Positions 8,693 to 17,985 of a DNA stretch of 64,000 nucleotides are shown piece by piece. Source of the DNA: Actinosynnema sp. ALI-1.44 (GTDB taxonomy: Bacteria; Actinomycetota; Actinomycetes; Mycobacteriales; Pseudonocardiaceae); the NCBI RefSeq assembly GCF_001984155.1, contig NZ_MTQO01000054.1, forward strand, positions 186,001-250,000, written 5' to 3'. Numbering within the stretch: position 1 is the stretch's first letter; every line of letters starts with the position of its first letter. The notes under the pieces are model-generated. The model was not told where the DNA came from. It saw only the letters and a list, made by a program, of their open reading frames with translations, and ran no database searches. A program made the position numbers and the translations under genes.

Positions 8693-8928
8693 GCTTCCTC
8701 GCGGACTCGCTCGAGCACCTGGTGCGCGGGATCGTCGACCACCCGGACGAGGTCCGGGTGGAGCTGGTCACCACGCGCCGGGGCCGTACTCTCGAGGTCC
8801 ACGTCCACCCCGAGGATCTCGGCAAGGTGATCGGCAGGGGTGGCCGGACGGCCACCGCGCTGCGCACGGTCATGGCCGGGATCGGTGGCCGGGGTGTCCG
8901 CGTGGACGTGGTGGACACAGACCACTAG
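8689..8928 (+). CDS. khpA: KH-domain RNA-binding protein KhpA
   Basis: This 79-residue protein is almost entirely one KH domain. The GxxG loop appears as [16 protein letters not shown]. It is the YlqC/KhpA family, which binds small RNAs and partners KhpB/Jag in Gram-positives. Its place between rpsP and rimM is conserved in Firmicutes and actinobacteria. The GTG start overlaps the rpsP stop by four bases. Confidence 0.93.
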   Translation: MSFLADSLEHLVRGIVDHPDEVRVELVTTRRGRTLEVHVHPEDLGKVIGRGGRTATALRTVMAGIGGRGVRVDVVDTDH

Positions 8929-8933
8929 CGCCC

Positions 8934-9443
8934 ATGGATGTCGTCGTCGGCCGCGTGGCCAAGGCGCATGGAATCCGCGGTGAACTCGCCGTGGACGTGC
9001 GCACAGACTCGCCTGAGCAGCGTTTCGCTCCTGGCGCGGTTGTGGCCGCGCGGCTGCGCGACGGTACTTCCAAACCGTTGACGTTCGCCACCATCCGAAC
9101 CCATGGCGAGCGCCTGCTCGTCACGTTCGACGAAGTGCCGGACCGGACGGCTGCGGAGTCCCTGCGAGGCGCCTTGCTCCTCGCGGACACGGACGATCTG
9201 CCGCCGACGGACGACCCCGACGAGTTCTACGACCATGAGCTCGAAGGGCTGTCCGCCGTGCTGACTGACGGCACCGCGGTCGGTGTCGTCCGGGAAATCG
9301 TGCACAGCGCCGCAGGAGAGCTCCTCGCGATCGACAAGGACGGCCGTGAGGTCCTCGTGCCGTTCGTGCGCGAGATCGTCCCAGAGGTGGACGTAGCGGG
9401 GCGTCGTGTCGTTCTCGACCCGCCCGAGGGCCTGCTGGACTGA
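8934..9443 (+). CDS. rimM: Ribosome maturation factor RimM
   Basis: The protein has 169 residues. The N-terminal beta-barrel shows VVVGRVAKAHGIRGELAV, and the C-terminal PRC-barrel contains DEFYDHELEGL and VPFVREIVPEVD. RimM binds S19 and guides maturation of the 30S head. The ATG at 8934 is five bases after the khpA stop, and trmD follows four bases after its own stop. Confidence 0.96.
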   Translation: MDVVVGRVAKAHGIRGELAVDVRTDSPEQRFAPGAVVAARLRDGTSKPLTFATIRTHGERLLVTFDEVPDRTAAESLRGALLLADTDDLPPTDDPDEFYDHELEGLSAVLTDGTAVGVVREIVHSAAGELLAIDKDGREVLVPFVREIVPEVDVAGRRVVLDPPEGLLD

Positions 9444-9446
9444 ACC

Positions 9447-10208
9447 ATGCGCATCGACGTCGTCACGATCTTCCCCGAGTACTTGGCGCCCCTGCGGGCG
9501 GCGTTGCTCGGCAAAGCCATCGACAAGGGTCTGCTGGACGTACGCGTCCACGACCTGCGTGACTGGACGCACGACGTGCACAAAGCCGTCGACGACAGCC
9601 CGTACGGCGGCGGCCCCGGCATGGTCATGAAGCCCCAGATCTGGGGAGACGCCCTGGACTCGGTCTGCGTGGGCGAAACGCCCCGGCTGGTCGTGCCCAC
9701 GCCGGCGGGCCAACCGTTCACTCAGGCCATGGCGCGGTCGTACGCAGGCGAATCCCGTCTGGTGTTCGCCTGCGGCCGTTACGAGGGCATCGACCAACGC
9801 GTGATCGACGACGCCGCCCGTCGCATGCCGGTGGACGAGGTGTCCATCGGCGACTACGTGCTCGTCGGCGGCGAGGTCGCGGTGATGGTGATGGTCGAAG
9901 CCGTCGCCCGGCTGCTGCCCGGCGTGCTGGGCAACCCGGCGTCGGCCGAACAGGACTCGTTCTCCGACGGCCTGCTCGAAGGCCCCAGCTACACCCGGCC
10001 GGAGGTCTGGCGCGAGTTCGCGGTCCCGGACGTGCTGCGCTCCGGCAACCACGCGGCGATCGACCGCTGGCGCCGTGACCGGGCCATCGAGCGGACCTTC
10101 GAACGCCGCCCTGACCTGCTCGAACACCTGCCGGACGAGGCGCTGGACAAACACGACCGCGCCCTGCTCGACCAGCTGCGCGCAGGGGCGATTTCGCCTC
10201 CGCCATGA
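9447..10208 (+). CDS. trmD: tRNA (guanine-N1)-methyltransferase TrmD
   Basis: TrmD methylates G37 of tRNAs reading CNN codons and prevents +1 frameshifting. The 253-residue protein is full length. It has [13 protein letters not shown], the [11 protein letters not shown] loop, the SPOUT knot region [11 protein letters not shown] with [10 protein letters not shown], and the C-terminal YTRPEVWRE segment. It begins four bases after rimM. The 143 bases to rplS carry no gene; rplS may have its own promoter there. Confidence 0.97.
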   Translation: MRIDVVTIFPEYLAPLRAALLGKAIDKGLLDVRVHDLRDWTHDVHKAVDDSPYGGGPGMVMKPQIWGDALDSVCVGETPRLVVPTPAGQPFTQAMARSYAGESRLVFACGRYEGIDQRVIDDAARRMPVDEVSIGDYVLVGGEVAVMVMVEAVARLLPGVLGNPASAEQDSFSDGLLEGPSYTRPEVWREFAVPDVLRSGNHAAIDRWRRDRAIERTFERRPDLLEHLPDEALDKHDRALLDQLRAGAISPPP

Positions 10209-10351
10209 CGACCTGTCATACTTGCTCGGTTGCTGCTGTCGGGCCTGCTTCCGACGCGCGCCAGAAAGCCCCCTCCCAGGTTGGCTCCAGCTTGCTGTGA
10301 CGCCCGCCGGGAGACACGAAGAACACACCCGATGACGAGGATGGACAACCG

Positions 10352-10711
10352 ATGAACACCCTGGATGCACTGGACGCCCAGTCGCTGCGTTCCGACATCC
10401 CGGACTTCCGGCCGGGCGACACCCTCAAGGTCCAGGTCCGCGTCATCGAGGGCTCGCGCTCGCGAGTCCAGGAGTTCCAGGGCGTCGTGATCCGCCGCCA
10501 GGGCGGTGGCATCCGCGAGACCTTCACCGTTCGCAAGATCTCGTACGGCGTCGGCGTCGAGCGCACCTTCCCGGTGCACTCCCCGAACCTGGCCAAGATC
10601 GAGGTCGCCAAGCGCGGTGACGTCCGCCGGGCCAAGCTCTACTACCTGCGCGAACTGCGCGGCAAGGCCGCCAAGATCAAGGAGAAGCGCGACGCTCCTT
10701 CGGGCGCGTGA
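10352..10711 (+). CDS. rplS: 50S ribosomal protein L19
   Basis: The 119 residues match L19 throughout. Examples are [30 protein letters not shown], the [18 protein letters not shown] block, and [14 protein letters not shown]19 sits at the 30S-50S interface. The ATG is preceded by ATGGACAACCG, with GAGGA about 13 bases upstream. It closes the rpsP-trmD-rplS ribosomal cluster. Confidence 0.97.
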   Translation: MNTLDALDAQSLRSDIPDFRPGDTLKVQVRVIEGSRSRVQEFQGVVIRRQGGGIRETFTVRKISYGVGVERTFPVHSPNLAKIEVAKRGDVRRAKLYYLRELRGKAAKIKEKRDAPSGA

Positions 10712-10744
10712 CGCGACCGGCGCCTTCTGCCGTAACCTGGCCAC

Positions 10745-11731
10745 GTGGTTAATCCCGTGCATCCGAACGCACCCGAGGATGATCCCGAACGTCCGGATGA
10801 AGTCACCGGCAAGCTGGAATCCGAAAAGTCCGAAACGCCTGAACCCGGTATTTACGAGTCCAGGCGCGGACGTTCCAGCAAGGGTGACTCCGACGACGAG
10901 TCGGAATCAGGCAAGAAGCCCAAAAAGAAGAAGATGTCGTTCTGGAAAGAGCTGCCGATCCTGATCGTCGTGGCTCTCGTCCTGGTCTTCTTGATCCAGC
11001 AGTTCCTCGCCAGGGTGTACGTCATCCCATCGGGATCGATGGAGCAGACGTTGCACGGGTGCCCCACGTGCCAGGGCGACCGGATCCTCGTGGAGAAGGT
11101 CACCTACTACTTCACCGACCCGGCGCCCGGAGACGTTGTCGTCTTCAAGGGCCCGGGGCCGTGGGTGCAGAACGAATACACCGAGCAGCGGTCCGACAAC
11201 GCGTTCGTGCGCTTTCTCGAGCAGATGGGTTCGGTCATCGGACTCGCACCGCCGGACGAGAAGGACTTCGTCAAGCGCGTGATCGCCACGGGTGGCCAGA
11301 CGGTTCGCGGCGACGCGGACGGCAAGGTCTACGTGAACGACAAGCCGCTCAACGAGCCGTACGTGTACTGGGAAGGCGACGCCCCCAACACCGAGCAGGC
11401 CTTCGAACCGATCACGGTTCCGCCGGGCGCGCTGTGGGTGATGGGCGACAACCGCAACAACTCGTCCGACTCGCGAAGGCAAGGCGGTGGCGGGCTCAAC
11501 GGCGTCGTACCGGTGTCCGACGTGATCGGCAAGGCGCAGGTGATCGTCCTGCCGCCGGGGCGTTGGGGCGGCATCACGGACCCGAACCCGCAGGCGCTCG
11601 CTCTCTCGCCGGTGTTGCAGCAGGGCATCCCGATCGGTGCGGGTGTGCTGCTGGCGTGGCCGGTGTTGTGGACCTCTCGTCGGGTGGGCCGCGCGGTCAC
11701 GCGTTCGGTCAAGGGTTCCGATCGGAAGTAG
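10745..11731 (+). CDS. lepB: Signal peptidase I
   Basis: LepB removes signal peptides from proteins exported by Sec and Tat. The 328-residue protein has a charged, disordered cytoplasmic N-terminus of about 65 residues and a membrane helix at about 70-88. The catalytic serine is in IPSGSMEQT (S98) and the general-base lysine in FVKRVIATGG (K177). The family box WVMGDNRNNSSDSR is present, and a second hydrophobic segment lies near the C-terminus, with a short charged tail. The GTG start follows rplS by about 30 bases. The cytoplasmic N-terminal extension is typical of actinobacterial SPases. Confidence 0.95.
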   Translation: MVNPVHPNAPEDDPERPDEVTGKLESEKSETPEPGIYESRRGRSSKGDSDDESESGKKPKKKKMSFWKELPILIVVALVLVFLIQQFLARVYVIPSGSMEQTLHGCPTCQGDRILVEKVTYYFTDPAPGDVVVFKGPGPWVQNEYTEQRSDNAFVRFLEQMGSVIGLAPPDEKDFVKRVIATGGQTVRGDADGKVYVNDKPLNEPYVYWEGDAPNTEQAFEPITVPPGALWVMGDNRNNSSDSRRQGGGGLNGVVPVSDVIGKAQVIVLPPGRWGGITDPNPQALALSPVLQQGIPIGAGVLLAWPVLWTSRRVGRAVTRSVKGSDRK

Positions 11732-11735
11732 CCCA

Positions 11736-12518
11736 GTGGCGGTCACCATGAGCCTGCGCCCGCCGCGCGTTCCCATCCGGCGTGACGGCGGGACCTGGGC
11801 GATGCAGAGCGCATTGGAACGCCGTGGCCTCGGCCCTGTCGTCGGAGTCGACGAGGCCGGCCGAGGCGCGTGCGCGGGGCCGCTCGTAGTCGCCTCGTGC
11901 ATGTTGAAGCCCGGCGACGCGGCGAAGTTCGGGGACCTCACCGACTCGAAGCTGATGACCCCGGCGGCCCGCGACCGGATGTACGACATCGTGCTCAAGC
12001 GTGCGTTGGATTACGCCGTTGTCGTGATTCCACCCGATGAGGTGGACTCTCGCGGCGTGGGCTACGCGAACCTGGAAGGCATGCGCCGTGCGGTGGCATG
12101 GCTGGACGTGCAGCCTGGGTACGTGCTCACGGACGGTTTCCGCGTCTCGGGGTTCACCTCGCCGAGCATGGCGGTGATCAAGGGCGACGCGGCTGTGGCG
12201 TGTATCGCAGCCGCTTCTGTGCTCGCCAAGGTGACCAGGGACCGGATAATGGGTGAGTTGCACGAGGAGCTGCCTGTCTACGGCTTCGACGAGCACAAGG
12301 GCTACATCACCGGCAGGCACCACGCCGCGCTCGGGGAGCACGGTCCCAGCGCGGTACACCGGTGGTCGTACTCGAACGTGGCATCCGCGGGCATCAAGCA
12401 CGGTCTGCGCCCGCCGCGCCGGGTAGCGCTGAGTGTCGCGGCGGCGGACGTGGTTCACAATGGGGGCTCCCCTCGGCAAGGGGCGGAATCAGGACGAGGA
12501 GGAGCTCGGGTCGGATGA
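11736..12518 (+). CDS. rnhB: Ribonuclease HII
   Basis: RNase HII cleaves RNA in RNA-DNA hybrids, including single embedded ribonucleotides. The acidic active site is visible in GVDEAGRGACAGP and later in VIKGDAAVACIAAASVLAKV. The typical KGYITGRHHAAL block follows. I chose GTG at 11736, four bases after lepB and 7 bases downstream of GGAAG; an ATG at 11748 is possible. The product is about 260 residues, with a C-terminal extension of about 40 residues beyond the catalytic fold. The stop overlaps the next start (ATGA). Confidence 0.94.
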   Translation: MAVTMSLRPPRVPIRRDGGTWAMQSALERRGLGPVVGVDEAGRGACAGPLVVASCMLKPGDAAKFGDLTDSKLMTPAARDRMYDIVLKRALDYAVVVIPPDEVDSRGVGYANLEGMRRAVAWLDVQPGYVLTDGFRVSGFTSPSMAVIKGDAAVACIAAASVLAKVTRDRIMGELHEELPVYGFDEHKGYITGRHHAALGEHGPSAVHRWSYSNVASAGIKHGLRPPRRVALSVAAADVVHNGGSPRQGAESGRGGARVG

Positions 12519-12835
12519 GTGCGGAGGACCTTGAGAAGTACGAGACCGAGATGGAGCTGCAGCTCTACCGGGAGTACCGCGACATCGTCGGCCAGTTCTC
12601 CTACGTGGTGGAGACGGAGCGGCGGTTCTACCTGGCCAATTCGGTCGACGTGCAGATCAGGGACGCGGACGGCGAGGTGTACTTCGAAGTACGCATGTCC
12701 GACGCCTGGGTCTGGGACATGTACCGGCCGGCTCGGTTCGTCAAGAACGTCCGCGTGATCACGTTCAAGGACGTGAACGTGGAGGAGCTGGACAAGCCGG
12801 AACTGCGGCTGCCTGACGAAGGGCTGGGTTCCTAA
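12515..12835 (+). CDS. DUF2469 family protein
   Basis: This 106-residue acidic protein starts MSAEDLEKYETEMEL and contains YREYRDIVGQFSYVVETERR. It matches the actinobacteria-specific DUF2469 family, which follows rnhB in mycobacteria and Streptomyces. No enzymatic motif is visible and the function is unknown. Its ATG overlaps the rnhB stop. Its last four bases overlap the 3' end of the convergent hydrolase gene, leaving no room for a separate terminator. Confidence 0.9.
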   Translation: MSAEDLEKYETEMELQLYREYRDIVGQFSYVVETERRFYLANSVDVQIRDADGEVYFEVRMSDAWVWDMYRPARFVKNVRVITFKDVNVEELDKPELRLPDEGLGS

Positions 12836-13593
12836 CCCAGCAGGTGCGCCCTGAGCAGGTCGTTGAACTCGACAGGGCGTTCGACGTTGGCCAGGTGCGC
12901 GGCGCCGTCCAGCACGACCACGCGGCTGCGTGGGATCGCGGCGGCGATGTCCCGCAGGTGGTCGGGTGGTGTCGCGGCGTCCTCGGCGCCCGCGATCGCC
13001 AGCGTCGGCGTCGGGATCTCGGCGAGCTGGTCGGCGAAGTCCCACGCGCCCAGCGCGGAGCACGCGCTGATGTAACCGTCCTGCGGGGTGTTCGCGACCA
13101 TCGTGCGGATCGCGGTCCGCTGTCCCGCGTCGGTGAAGTCCTTGCTCAACCACCGGCCGAGCGTGGCCTCGGCGAGCCTGTCCATGCCCTCGGCCCGGAC
13201 GCTCTCGGCCCGGTCGGCCCAGTACTCCGCCGTGCCGAACCACGACGACGTGCACGCGAGCACGAGCTGGTCGATCCGATGTGGGTGGTACCGGCTGAGC
13301 CACATGCCCACCGCGCCGCCGAGTGACAGGCCGCAGAAGTGGGCCTTCTCGATCTGCAGCTGGTCGAGCATGGCCAGTACGTCACCGGCGAGGTCCGCGA
13401 TCTGGTACGGCCCCGGCGGCACGGGTGACTTGCCGTGGCCGCGGTGGTCGTAGCTGATCACCTGGTATTCGCCGGACAGGGCTTCGCGTTGGGGCAGCCA
13501 CATGTCCAGGTTGCTGCCCACTGAGCCGGAGAGGACGAGGACGGGTGCGTCCTGCGGGCCTTCGATCATCCGGTGCACCTCGACGGGCTTCAC
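12832..13593 (-). CDS. pcaD: Alpha/beta hydrolase, 3-oxoadipate enol-lactonase-like
   Basis: The 253-residue protein has the alpha/beta-hydrolase fold. The nucleophile elbow is GLSLGGA, the oxyanion-side motif is SGSVGSNLDMW, the acid is in IAGAEDAATP, and the histidine is in DGAAHLANVERP. The sequence pattern best fits PcaD, which opens 3-oxoadipate enol-lactone in the beta-ketoadipate pathway. The usual neighbours (pcaB, pcaC, pcaGH) are absent, so the substrate assignment is tentative. The GTG at 13593 is preceded by GAGGAG. It interrupts the conserved DUF2469-yraN order. Confidence 0.75.
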   Translation of the reverse strand: MKPVEVHRMIEGPQDAPVLVLSGSVGSNLDMWLPQREALSGEYQVISYDHRGHGKSPVPPGPYQIADLAGDVLAMLDQLQIEKAHFCGLSLGGAVGMWLSRYHPHRIDQLVLACTSSWFGTAEYWADRAESVRAEGMDRLAEATLGRWLSKDFTDAGQRTAIRTMVANTPQDGYISACSALGAWDFADQLAEIPTPTLAIAGAEDAATPPDHLRDIAAAIPRSRVVVLDGAAHLANVERPVEFNDLLRAHLLG

Positions 13594-13835
13594 TGGACTC
13601 CTCTCGTTGCGGGCTCCCTTCGGCGGGCAACTCACCCTAGTGCCATCCCACCGGTCGACACACCCGCCAATCGAGCGCCTACCACACCCCACCGACATAA
13701 CGGCGCGTCACAAGATCGAGAAAAGTCCGTCCATCCACAACCGAAGACTTGTCCACAACCCACACCCGACCACCTGGCCCACCCGTGAACCCATAGGAAA
13801 ACTGGAACGAGAAAGCCGATCCAGGAGGGCCAACC

Positions 13836-14273
13836 ATGAAGACCACGGTCACCACCGCCGCGAAATCCCCAGTGGAATCTCCAGTGGAATCCCGAGTGGA
13901 ATCGCCGGCGAAAGCCCGAAACCGGCACCACGAACTGGGGCGCAGAGGCGAGGATCTCGCAGTCGCCTACCTGACCGGGCAGGGCCTGGTGGTCCTCGAC
14001 CGCAACTGGCGCTGTCGTGACGGCGAACTGGACCTGATCCTCACCGACGGCTCCATAGTGGTCGTCTGCGAGGTGAAAACCCGCGCGGGCACGGACTTCG
14101 GCCTACCCGCGGAAGCTGTGGACGATCGAAAAGCCAGACGCGTCAGAAGGCTGACCAACACCTGGCTGTCCACCTACCGCATCCCCTGGTGCGAACTGCG
14201 CTTCGACATCATCGCGATCACGTGGCCGCCAGGGCAGACGCCCCGAATCGACCACCTGAAGGACGCGTTCTGA
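13836..14273 (+). CDS. yraN: YraN/UPF0102 nuclease-like protein
   Basis: The core shows HHELGRRGEDLAVAYL, DRNWRCRDGELDLI and VVVCEVKTRAG. These are the acidic and lysine residues of the UPF0102 endonuclease-like fold (D...ExK). Family members lie between rnhB and yifB in most bacteria and may act on DNA or recombination intermediates. The N-terminus has a short low-complexity repeat (SPVESPVESRVESPA) encoded by three 12-bp units. AGGAGG precedes the ATG. The stop overlaps yifB by one base. Confidence 0.9.
   Translation: MKTTVTTAAKSPVESPVESRVESPAKARNRHHELGRRGEDLAVAYLTGQGLVVLDRNWRCRDGELDLILTDGSIVVVCEVKTRAGTDFGLPAEAVDDRKARRVRRLTNTWLSTYRIPWCELRFDIIAITWPPGQTPRIDHLKDAF
13871..13906 (+). repeat. 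Three 12-bp tandem units inside yraN
   Basis: Units beginning agtggaatc start at 13871, 13883 and 13895 and encode the repeated (S/P)xxES motif near the YraN N-terminus. Being in phase, copy-number change would alter only a flexible leader. Confidence 0.6.
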
Positions 14274-15787
14274 TGCCACTGGCACAAGCATGGTCGGTAG
14301 CCCTGTCCGGGATGGACGGCCGGATGGTGGAGATAGAAGCGGACATAGGCGGCGGTACACCGAAAACGGTCATCGTCGGCCTCCCGGACGCGGCGCTGAA
14401 CGAAGCGAAGGACAGAGTCCACGCGGCGGTCCGCAACAGCGGCGAGGAATGGCCGAAACGCCAGATCACCATCGGCCTCTCACCCGCAGCGGTCCGCAAG
14501 GCAGGCTCAAGCTACGACCTCGCCCTCGCCTGCGTCGTCCTCGCCGCAGCGGGAACAGTCCCCGACGAACCGGTCCGCACAACCGTGATGATCGGCGAAC
14601 TCGCCCTGGACGGCCGTGTCAGAGACGTATGCGGAATCCTGCCTTGTCTTCTCGCTGCCCGCCGTGCTGGTGTGAAGCGAGCCATAGTGCCATCCACTGC
14701 TATGGCCGAAGCAGCGCTGGTGACTGGAATGGACGTGTTGGGCGCAAACGAGCTCAGACACGTCGTGAGATGGCTTCGCGGAGATGACGACGCGTTGATG
14801 ACTCCCGGTTCACCTGACATCGTGACGCGAGAAAAGTTCCCCGACTTGGAAGATGTTGTTGGCCAACCCGAAGCCCGTTGGGCGTTGGAAGTCGCTGCGG
14901 CGGGAGGGCATCACCTACTACTGGTTGGGCCGCCAGGCACCGGAAAAACGATGCTAGCGCGCAGACTGCCTGCTCTTCTCCCTCCGCTCACCTACGAACA
15001 GTCCCTTGAGGTCACAGCGGTGCATTCCGTCGCAGGTTTGCTGAGACCGGAAGCACCTTTGGTCATGACTCCGCCGTTCTTCGCGCCACATCACTCAACC
15101 TCGATCCCCGCTCTAGTCGGTGGAGGCGTGGGTCTGGCCAAGCCGGGCGGCATAAGCCGAGCGCACTGCGGAGTTGTGTTCCTCGACGAGGCTTGCGAGT
15201 TCGCGGCGGACAGGTTGGAGTCCTTGCGTACTGCCATGGAAGAAGGAGAGATCAGGTTGGCACGCCGTGATGGTGTAGTGCGCTACCCGGCCAGGTTTCA
15301 GTTGATCCTTGCTACGAATCCGTGTCCGTGTGCGCCGCCGAGGGATACCGAATGTACATGCCCACCCAACACGCGGCGCCGCTACTTCGCAAGACTGTCA
15401 GGTCCTTTCATGGATCGCGTCGACCTTAGAGTCCGAATGAGACCGCTCACCAGGCTATCATCCGTAAACGGATCGAAGCCCGAACGGACAGAACAAGTGC
15501 GTGCACGGGTCTGGCAGGCGAGAGAACGAGCAAGGCAGCGATGGTGCGAGTACGGGTGGGCGACCAACGCCGAGGTTCCTGGCCCTTCCTTGTGGCGTGA
15601 ATTCGCCCTGCCCAGCAAAGCGACTAATTTGCTGGATCGCGGACTTGATGCCGGCGCGATTACAGGTCGAGGAGCAGACAGATGCCTCCGAGTGGCCTGG
15701 ACCTTGGCCGACCTGGAAGGAGCCGACGAACCAGACGCCAACCACGTCGCAGCGGCCCTCGAGTTCCGCGATCGCCGGGCGGCTTGA
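14273..15787 (+). CDS. YifB/ComM family Mg-chelatase-like AAA+ ATPase
   Basis: This 504-residue protein has an N-terminal Lon-like/ChlI domain (IVGLPDAALNEAKDRV). An AAA+ module follows with Walker A GPPGTGKTM and Walker B VVFLDEACEF, and then the C-terminal Mg-chelatase domain. A four-cysteine insert (NPCPCAPPRD.ECTCPP) is also present, as in ComM. ComM is a helicase that promotes branch migration during natural transformation. It is translationally coupled to yraN and is followed one base later by dprA, supporting a joint role in recombination of incoming DNA. Confidence 0.92.
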   Translation: MPLAQAWSVALSGMDGRMVEIEADIGGGTPKTVIVGLPDAALNEAKDRVHAAVRNSGEEWPKRQITIGLSPAAVRKAGSSYDLALACVVLAAAGTVPDEPVRTTVMIGELALDGRVRDVCGILPCLLAARRAGVKRAIVPSTAMAEAALVTGMDVLGANELRHVVRWLRGDDDALMTPGSPDIVTREKFPDLEDVVGQPEARWALEVAAAGGHHLLLVGPPGTGKTMLARRLPALLPPLTYEQSLEVTAVHSVAGLLRPEAPLVMTPPFFAPHHSTSIPALVGGGVGLAKPGGISRAHCGVVFLDEACEFAADRLESLRTAMEEGEIRLARRDGVVRYPARFQLILATNPCPCAPPRDTECTCPPNTRRRYFARLSGPFMDRVDLRVRMRPLTRLSSVNGSKPERTEQVRARVWQARERARQRWCEYGWATNAEVPGPSLWREFALPSKATNLLDRGLDAGAITGRGADRCLRVAWTLADLEGADEPDANHVAAALEFRDRRAA

Positions 15788-15788
15788 C

Positions 15789-16925
15789 ATGGTGACACGG
15801 GAACAGCGACTGGCGTGCGCATACCTGCTCAGAGTGGCTGAGCCGCCCGCATGTGCGTTGAGGCGCTTTGTCGCCGAGCATGGTGTGGTCGCTGCTGCTG
15901 AGGCTGTGCGAGTTGGTGACGTGCCGGAGGCTGTCGAAGCGGAGACGTCGGCGAGACGACATGTCGATACGGCGGCCGAGGACCTCGCGGTCGCTGAGCG
16001 CGTCGGGGCGCGGCTGGTGACTCCTGAAGATGAGGACTGGCCTGCCTGGCCGTTGCTGCCGTTGACGAATGCCGCCGCTCGTGGTTTGAAGTGGGCCAGT
16101 CCGCCGCTGGGGCTTTGGGTTCGAGGCACGGTGCCACTTGTGGAAGCCTTGCAGCGGGCGGTATCCGTCGTCGGGGCAAGAGCGGCAACCTCCTATGGCG
16201 AGCATGTCGCGGCCGAGTTGGGCTACGGGCTTGCCAGTCGGGGGATGACGGTTGTTTCGGGTGCTGCCTATGGCATCGACGGCGCCGCGCATAAGGGGGC
16301 GCTGAATACCAGTGGTTGTACGGTCGCGGTGTTGGCGTGCGGTATCGATCGCGCGTATCCGGCCGGGCACAGTGCCTTGATCGACCGGATCGCCGCGCAG
16401 GGGCTCGTCATCACCGAGTACCCGCCGGGCACGACTCCCGCCCGGCATCGATTCCTCGTACGCAACAGGATCATCGCCGCACTGGGTGCGGGAACGGTGG
16501 TGGTGGAGGCTGGTCAGCGCAGCGGCGCCCGCAACACCGCCGCGTCCGCTGCCGCGTTGGGGCGGGTCCTCATGGTCGTTCCCGGGCCGGTGACGTCCGC
16601 GATGTCGATGGGGTGCCACGACCTGCTCAGGGAAGGGCTAGCCACCTCGGTCAGCTCCGTCGCCGAAGTCGTCGAATCCGTCGGCCTCTTCGGCGAGGAC
16701 CTGGTCCCCAGAACCGAAACCTCGGCCCGTCCGACCGACGGCCTCGACAGTGAAGCACTTCGTGTCCACGAAGCACTCGAACCCCGTGCCGCGCACCCTG
16801 CCGAACGCATAGCCGAGGTCTCCGGCGTCCCTCTTCCCAGAGTCCGCGCCGTGCTGCCCGCATTGGAACTGACCGGCCTTGCCGACCGCTGCGAATCTGG
16901 CTGGCGACTGAGCCCGCCCGCTTGA
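15789..16925 (+). CDS. dprA: DNA-processing protein DprA
   Basis: DprA binds incoming single-stranded DNA and loads RecA. The 378-residue protein shows the Rossmann-like DprA domain with SVVGARAATSYGEH, VSGAAYGIDGAAH, ACGIDRAYPAGH, FLVRNRIIAALG and the conserved QRSGARNTAASAAALGR. A C-terminal winged-helix-like DML1 domain follows. The ATG is two bases after the yifB stop. Together with yifB and yraN it forms a conserved recombination operon. Confidence 0.94.
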   Translation: MVTREQRLACAYLLRVAEPPACALRRFVAEHGVVAAAEAVRVGDVPEAVEAETSARRHVDTAAEDLAVAERVGARLVTPEDEDWPAWPLLPLTNAAARGLKWASPPLGLWVRGTVPLVEALQRAVSVVGARAATSYGEHVAAELGYGLASRGMTVVSGAAYGIDGAAHKGALNTSGCTVAVLACGIDRAYPAGHSALIDRIAAQGLVITEYPPGTTPARHRFLVRNRIIAALGAGTVVVEAGQRSGARNTAASAAALGRVLMVVPGPVTSAMSMGCHDLLREGLATSVSSVAEVVESVGLFGEDLVPRTETSARPTDGLDSEALRVHEALEPRAAHPAERIAEVSGVPLPRVRAVLPALELTGLADRCESGWRLSPPA

Positions 16926-16946
16926 CGCGGGCAGTACTTCGCGCAG

Positions 16947-17927
16947 TTAGGAGAGAGGGAGTTTTTCGATGATGTTCGTCATCTCGACCAGGTTGGGCTT
17001 CGCTCCACCGAGCAGCACGTACGCGGTATTGTCGACGACTACCGCGCCGATGCCGTGCCGGGGTGTGCCGAGGTTAGGGAGGTTGCTTGTCTCGCCCTTG
17101 GCGTTGACGCACTGCACTTCGCTGTACGTGGCGTTCACGTCTTCGCCACCGGCGATGCAGCCGCCTCGGGCTTCTCCCGCGTAGAAACCGGCCACGCCGC
17201 CGCGAGCGATGGGCATCGGTGTCGTCGCGCTGACGGTGTCACCCTTGACCACGTCGTTGTCTGGTTGTGGGCTGACGGTGTTGCGGCCTGCGAGGAACCA
17301 GACGGTCCCGTTTCCGTCCGTCGCGGCGCCGAGGTGTTCACGGGCTTTCGCGAACGCGCCCAGCCTGCGCCAGGTGTTGTTCTCCAGTGCGAACACGTCA
17401 CCGCGCGGTTGGCCTTCGACGAAAGTGCCGCCGCCGAACACGATTCGCTTGCCGTCCCACGCCGCTGCGCCCGCTGCCCGCTTCTCCGGCAACGGCGGTC
17501 CCGCCTGCCAGGACTGGCCCGCCGGGTCGAGGACCCACACGTTCGCGGTGGCGTCGTGGCCGCCGCCTTGGGCGACATAGCCGCCGATGAGGTAGAGCTT
17601 GTCGCCTGCGGCGACCATCGACGGGTGGTGCACCGCGACGGGTGTGTCGGGGCCGGACCGCCAGTAGTTGGTCGCCGGGTCGAAGATCAGGACCTTGGTG
17701 GTGGGCTGCTGGTCCGCGGTGAAACCACCCGCCGACCAGATCTGGCCCTTGAAGGCCGCCGCGCCTACTTCGCCGAGCTTCACCGGTGCGTCGGCCGCGC
17801 GCTCCCACGTGGCTGCGGACACCGTGGATGGCGTCTGCGCCAGAGCCTGTGGTGCCGGGGCCGGGGCCGGTGTCGAGCAGGCGCTGAGGATCAGGGCAGA
17901 TGCGATGACCACGACGCGAGGGATCAT
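16947..17927 (-). CDS. Kelch-repeat lipoprotein
   Basis: The 326-residue protein has a lipoprotein signal with lipobox LSAC at residues 13-16 and a low-complexity Pro/Ala linker. About five to six kelch-type repeats follow (KLYLIGGYV, RIVFGGGTF, TVWFLAGRNT, AYVLLGGAK), typical of a beta-propeller. It is likely membrane-anchored outside the cell and probably binds protein or sugar. It converges with dprA across 21 bases. No partner gene is obvious beyond the nearby subtilase cluster on the same strand. Confidence 0.8.
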   Translation of the reverse strand: MIPRVVVIASALILSACSTPAPAPAPQALAQTPSTVSAATWERAADAPVKLGEVGAAAFKGQIWSAGGFTADQQPTTKVLIFDPATNYWRSGPDTPVAVHHPSMVAAGDKLYLIGGYVAQGGGHDATANVWVLDPAGQSWQAGPPLPEKRAAGAAAWDGKRIVFGGGTFVEGQPRGDVFALENNTWRRLGAFAKAREHLGAATDGNGTVWFLAGRNTVSPQPDNDVVKGDTVSATTPMPIARGGVAGFYAGEARGGCIAGGEDVNATYSEVQCVNAKGETSNLPNLGTPRHGIGAVVVDNTAYVLLGGAKPNLVEMTNIIEKLPLS

Positions 17928-17985
17928 TTTCCCAGTGTCGCACCAGGAGGCCGCGTTCCGCAGATTGGGGCGCGGGGCGTAACGG

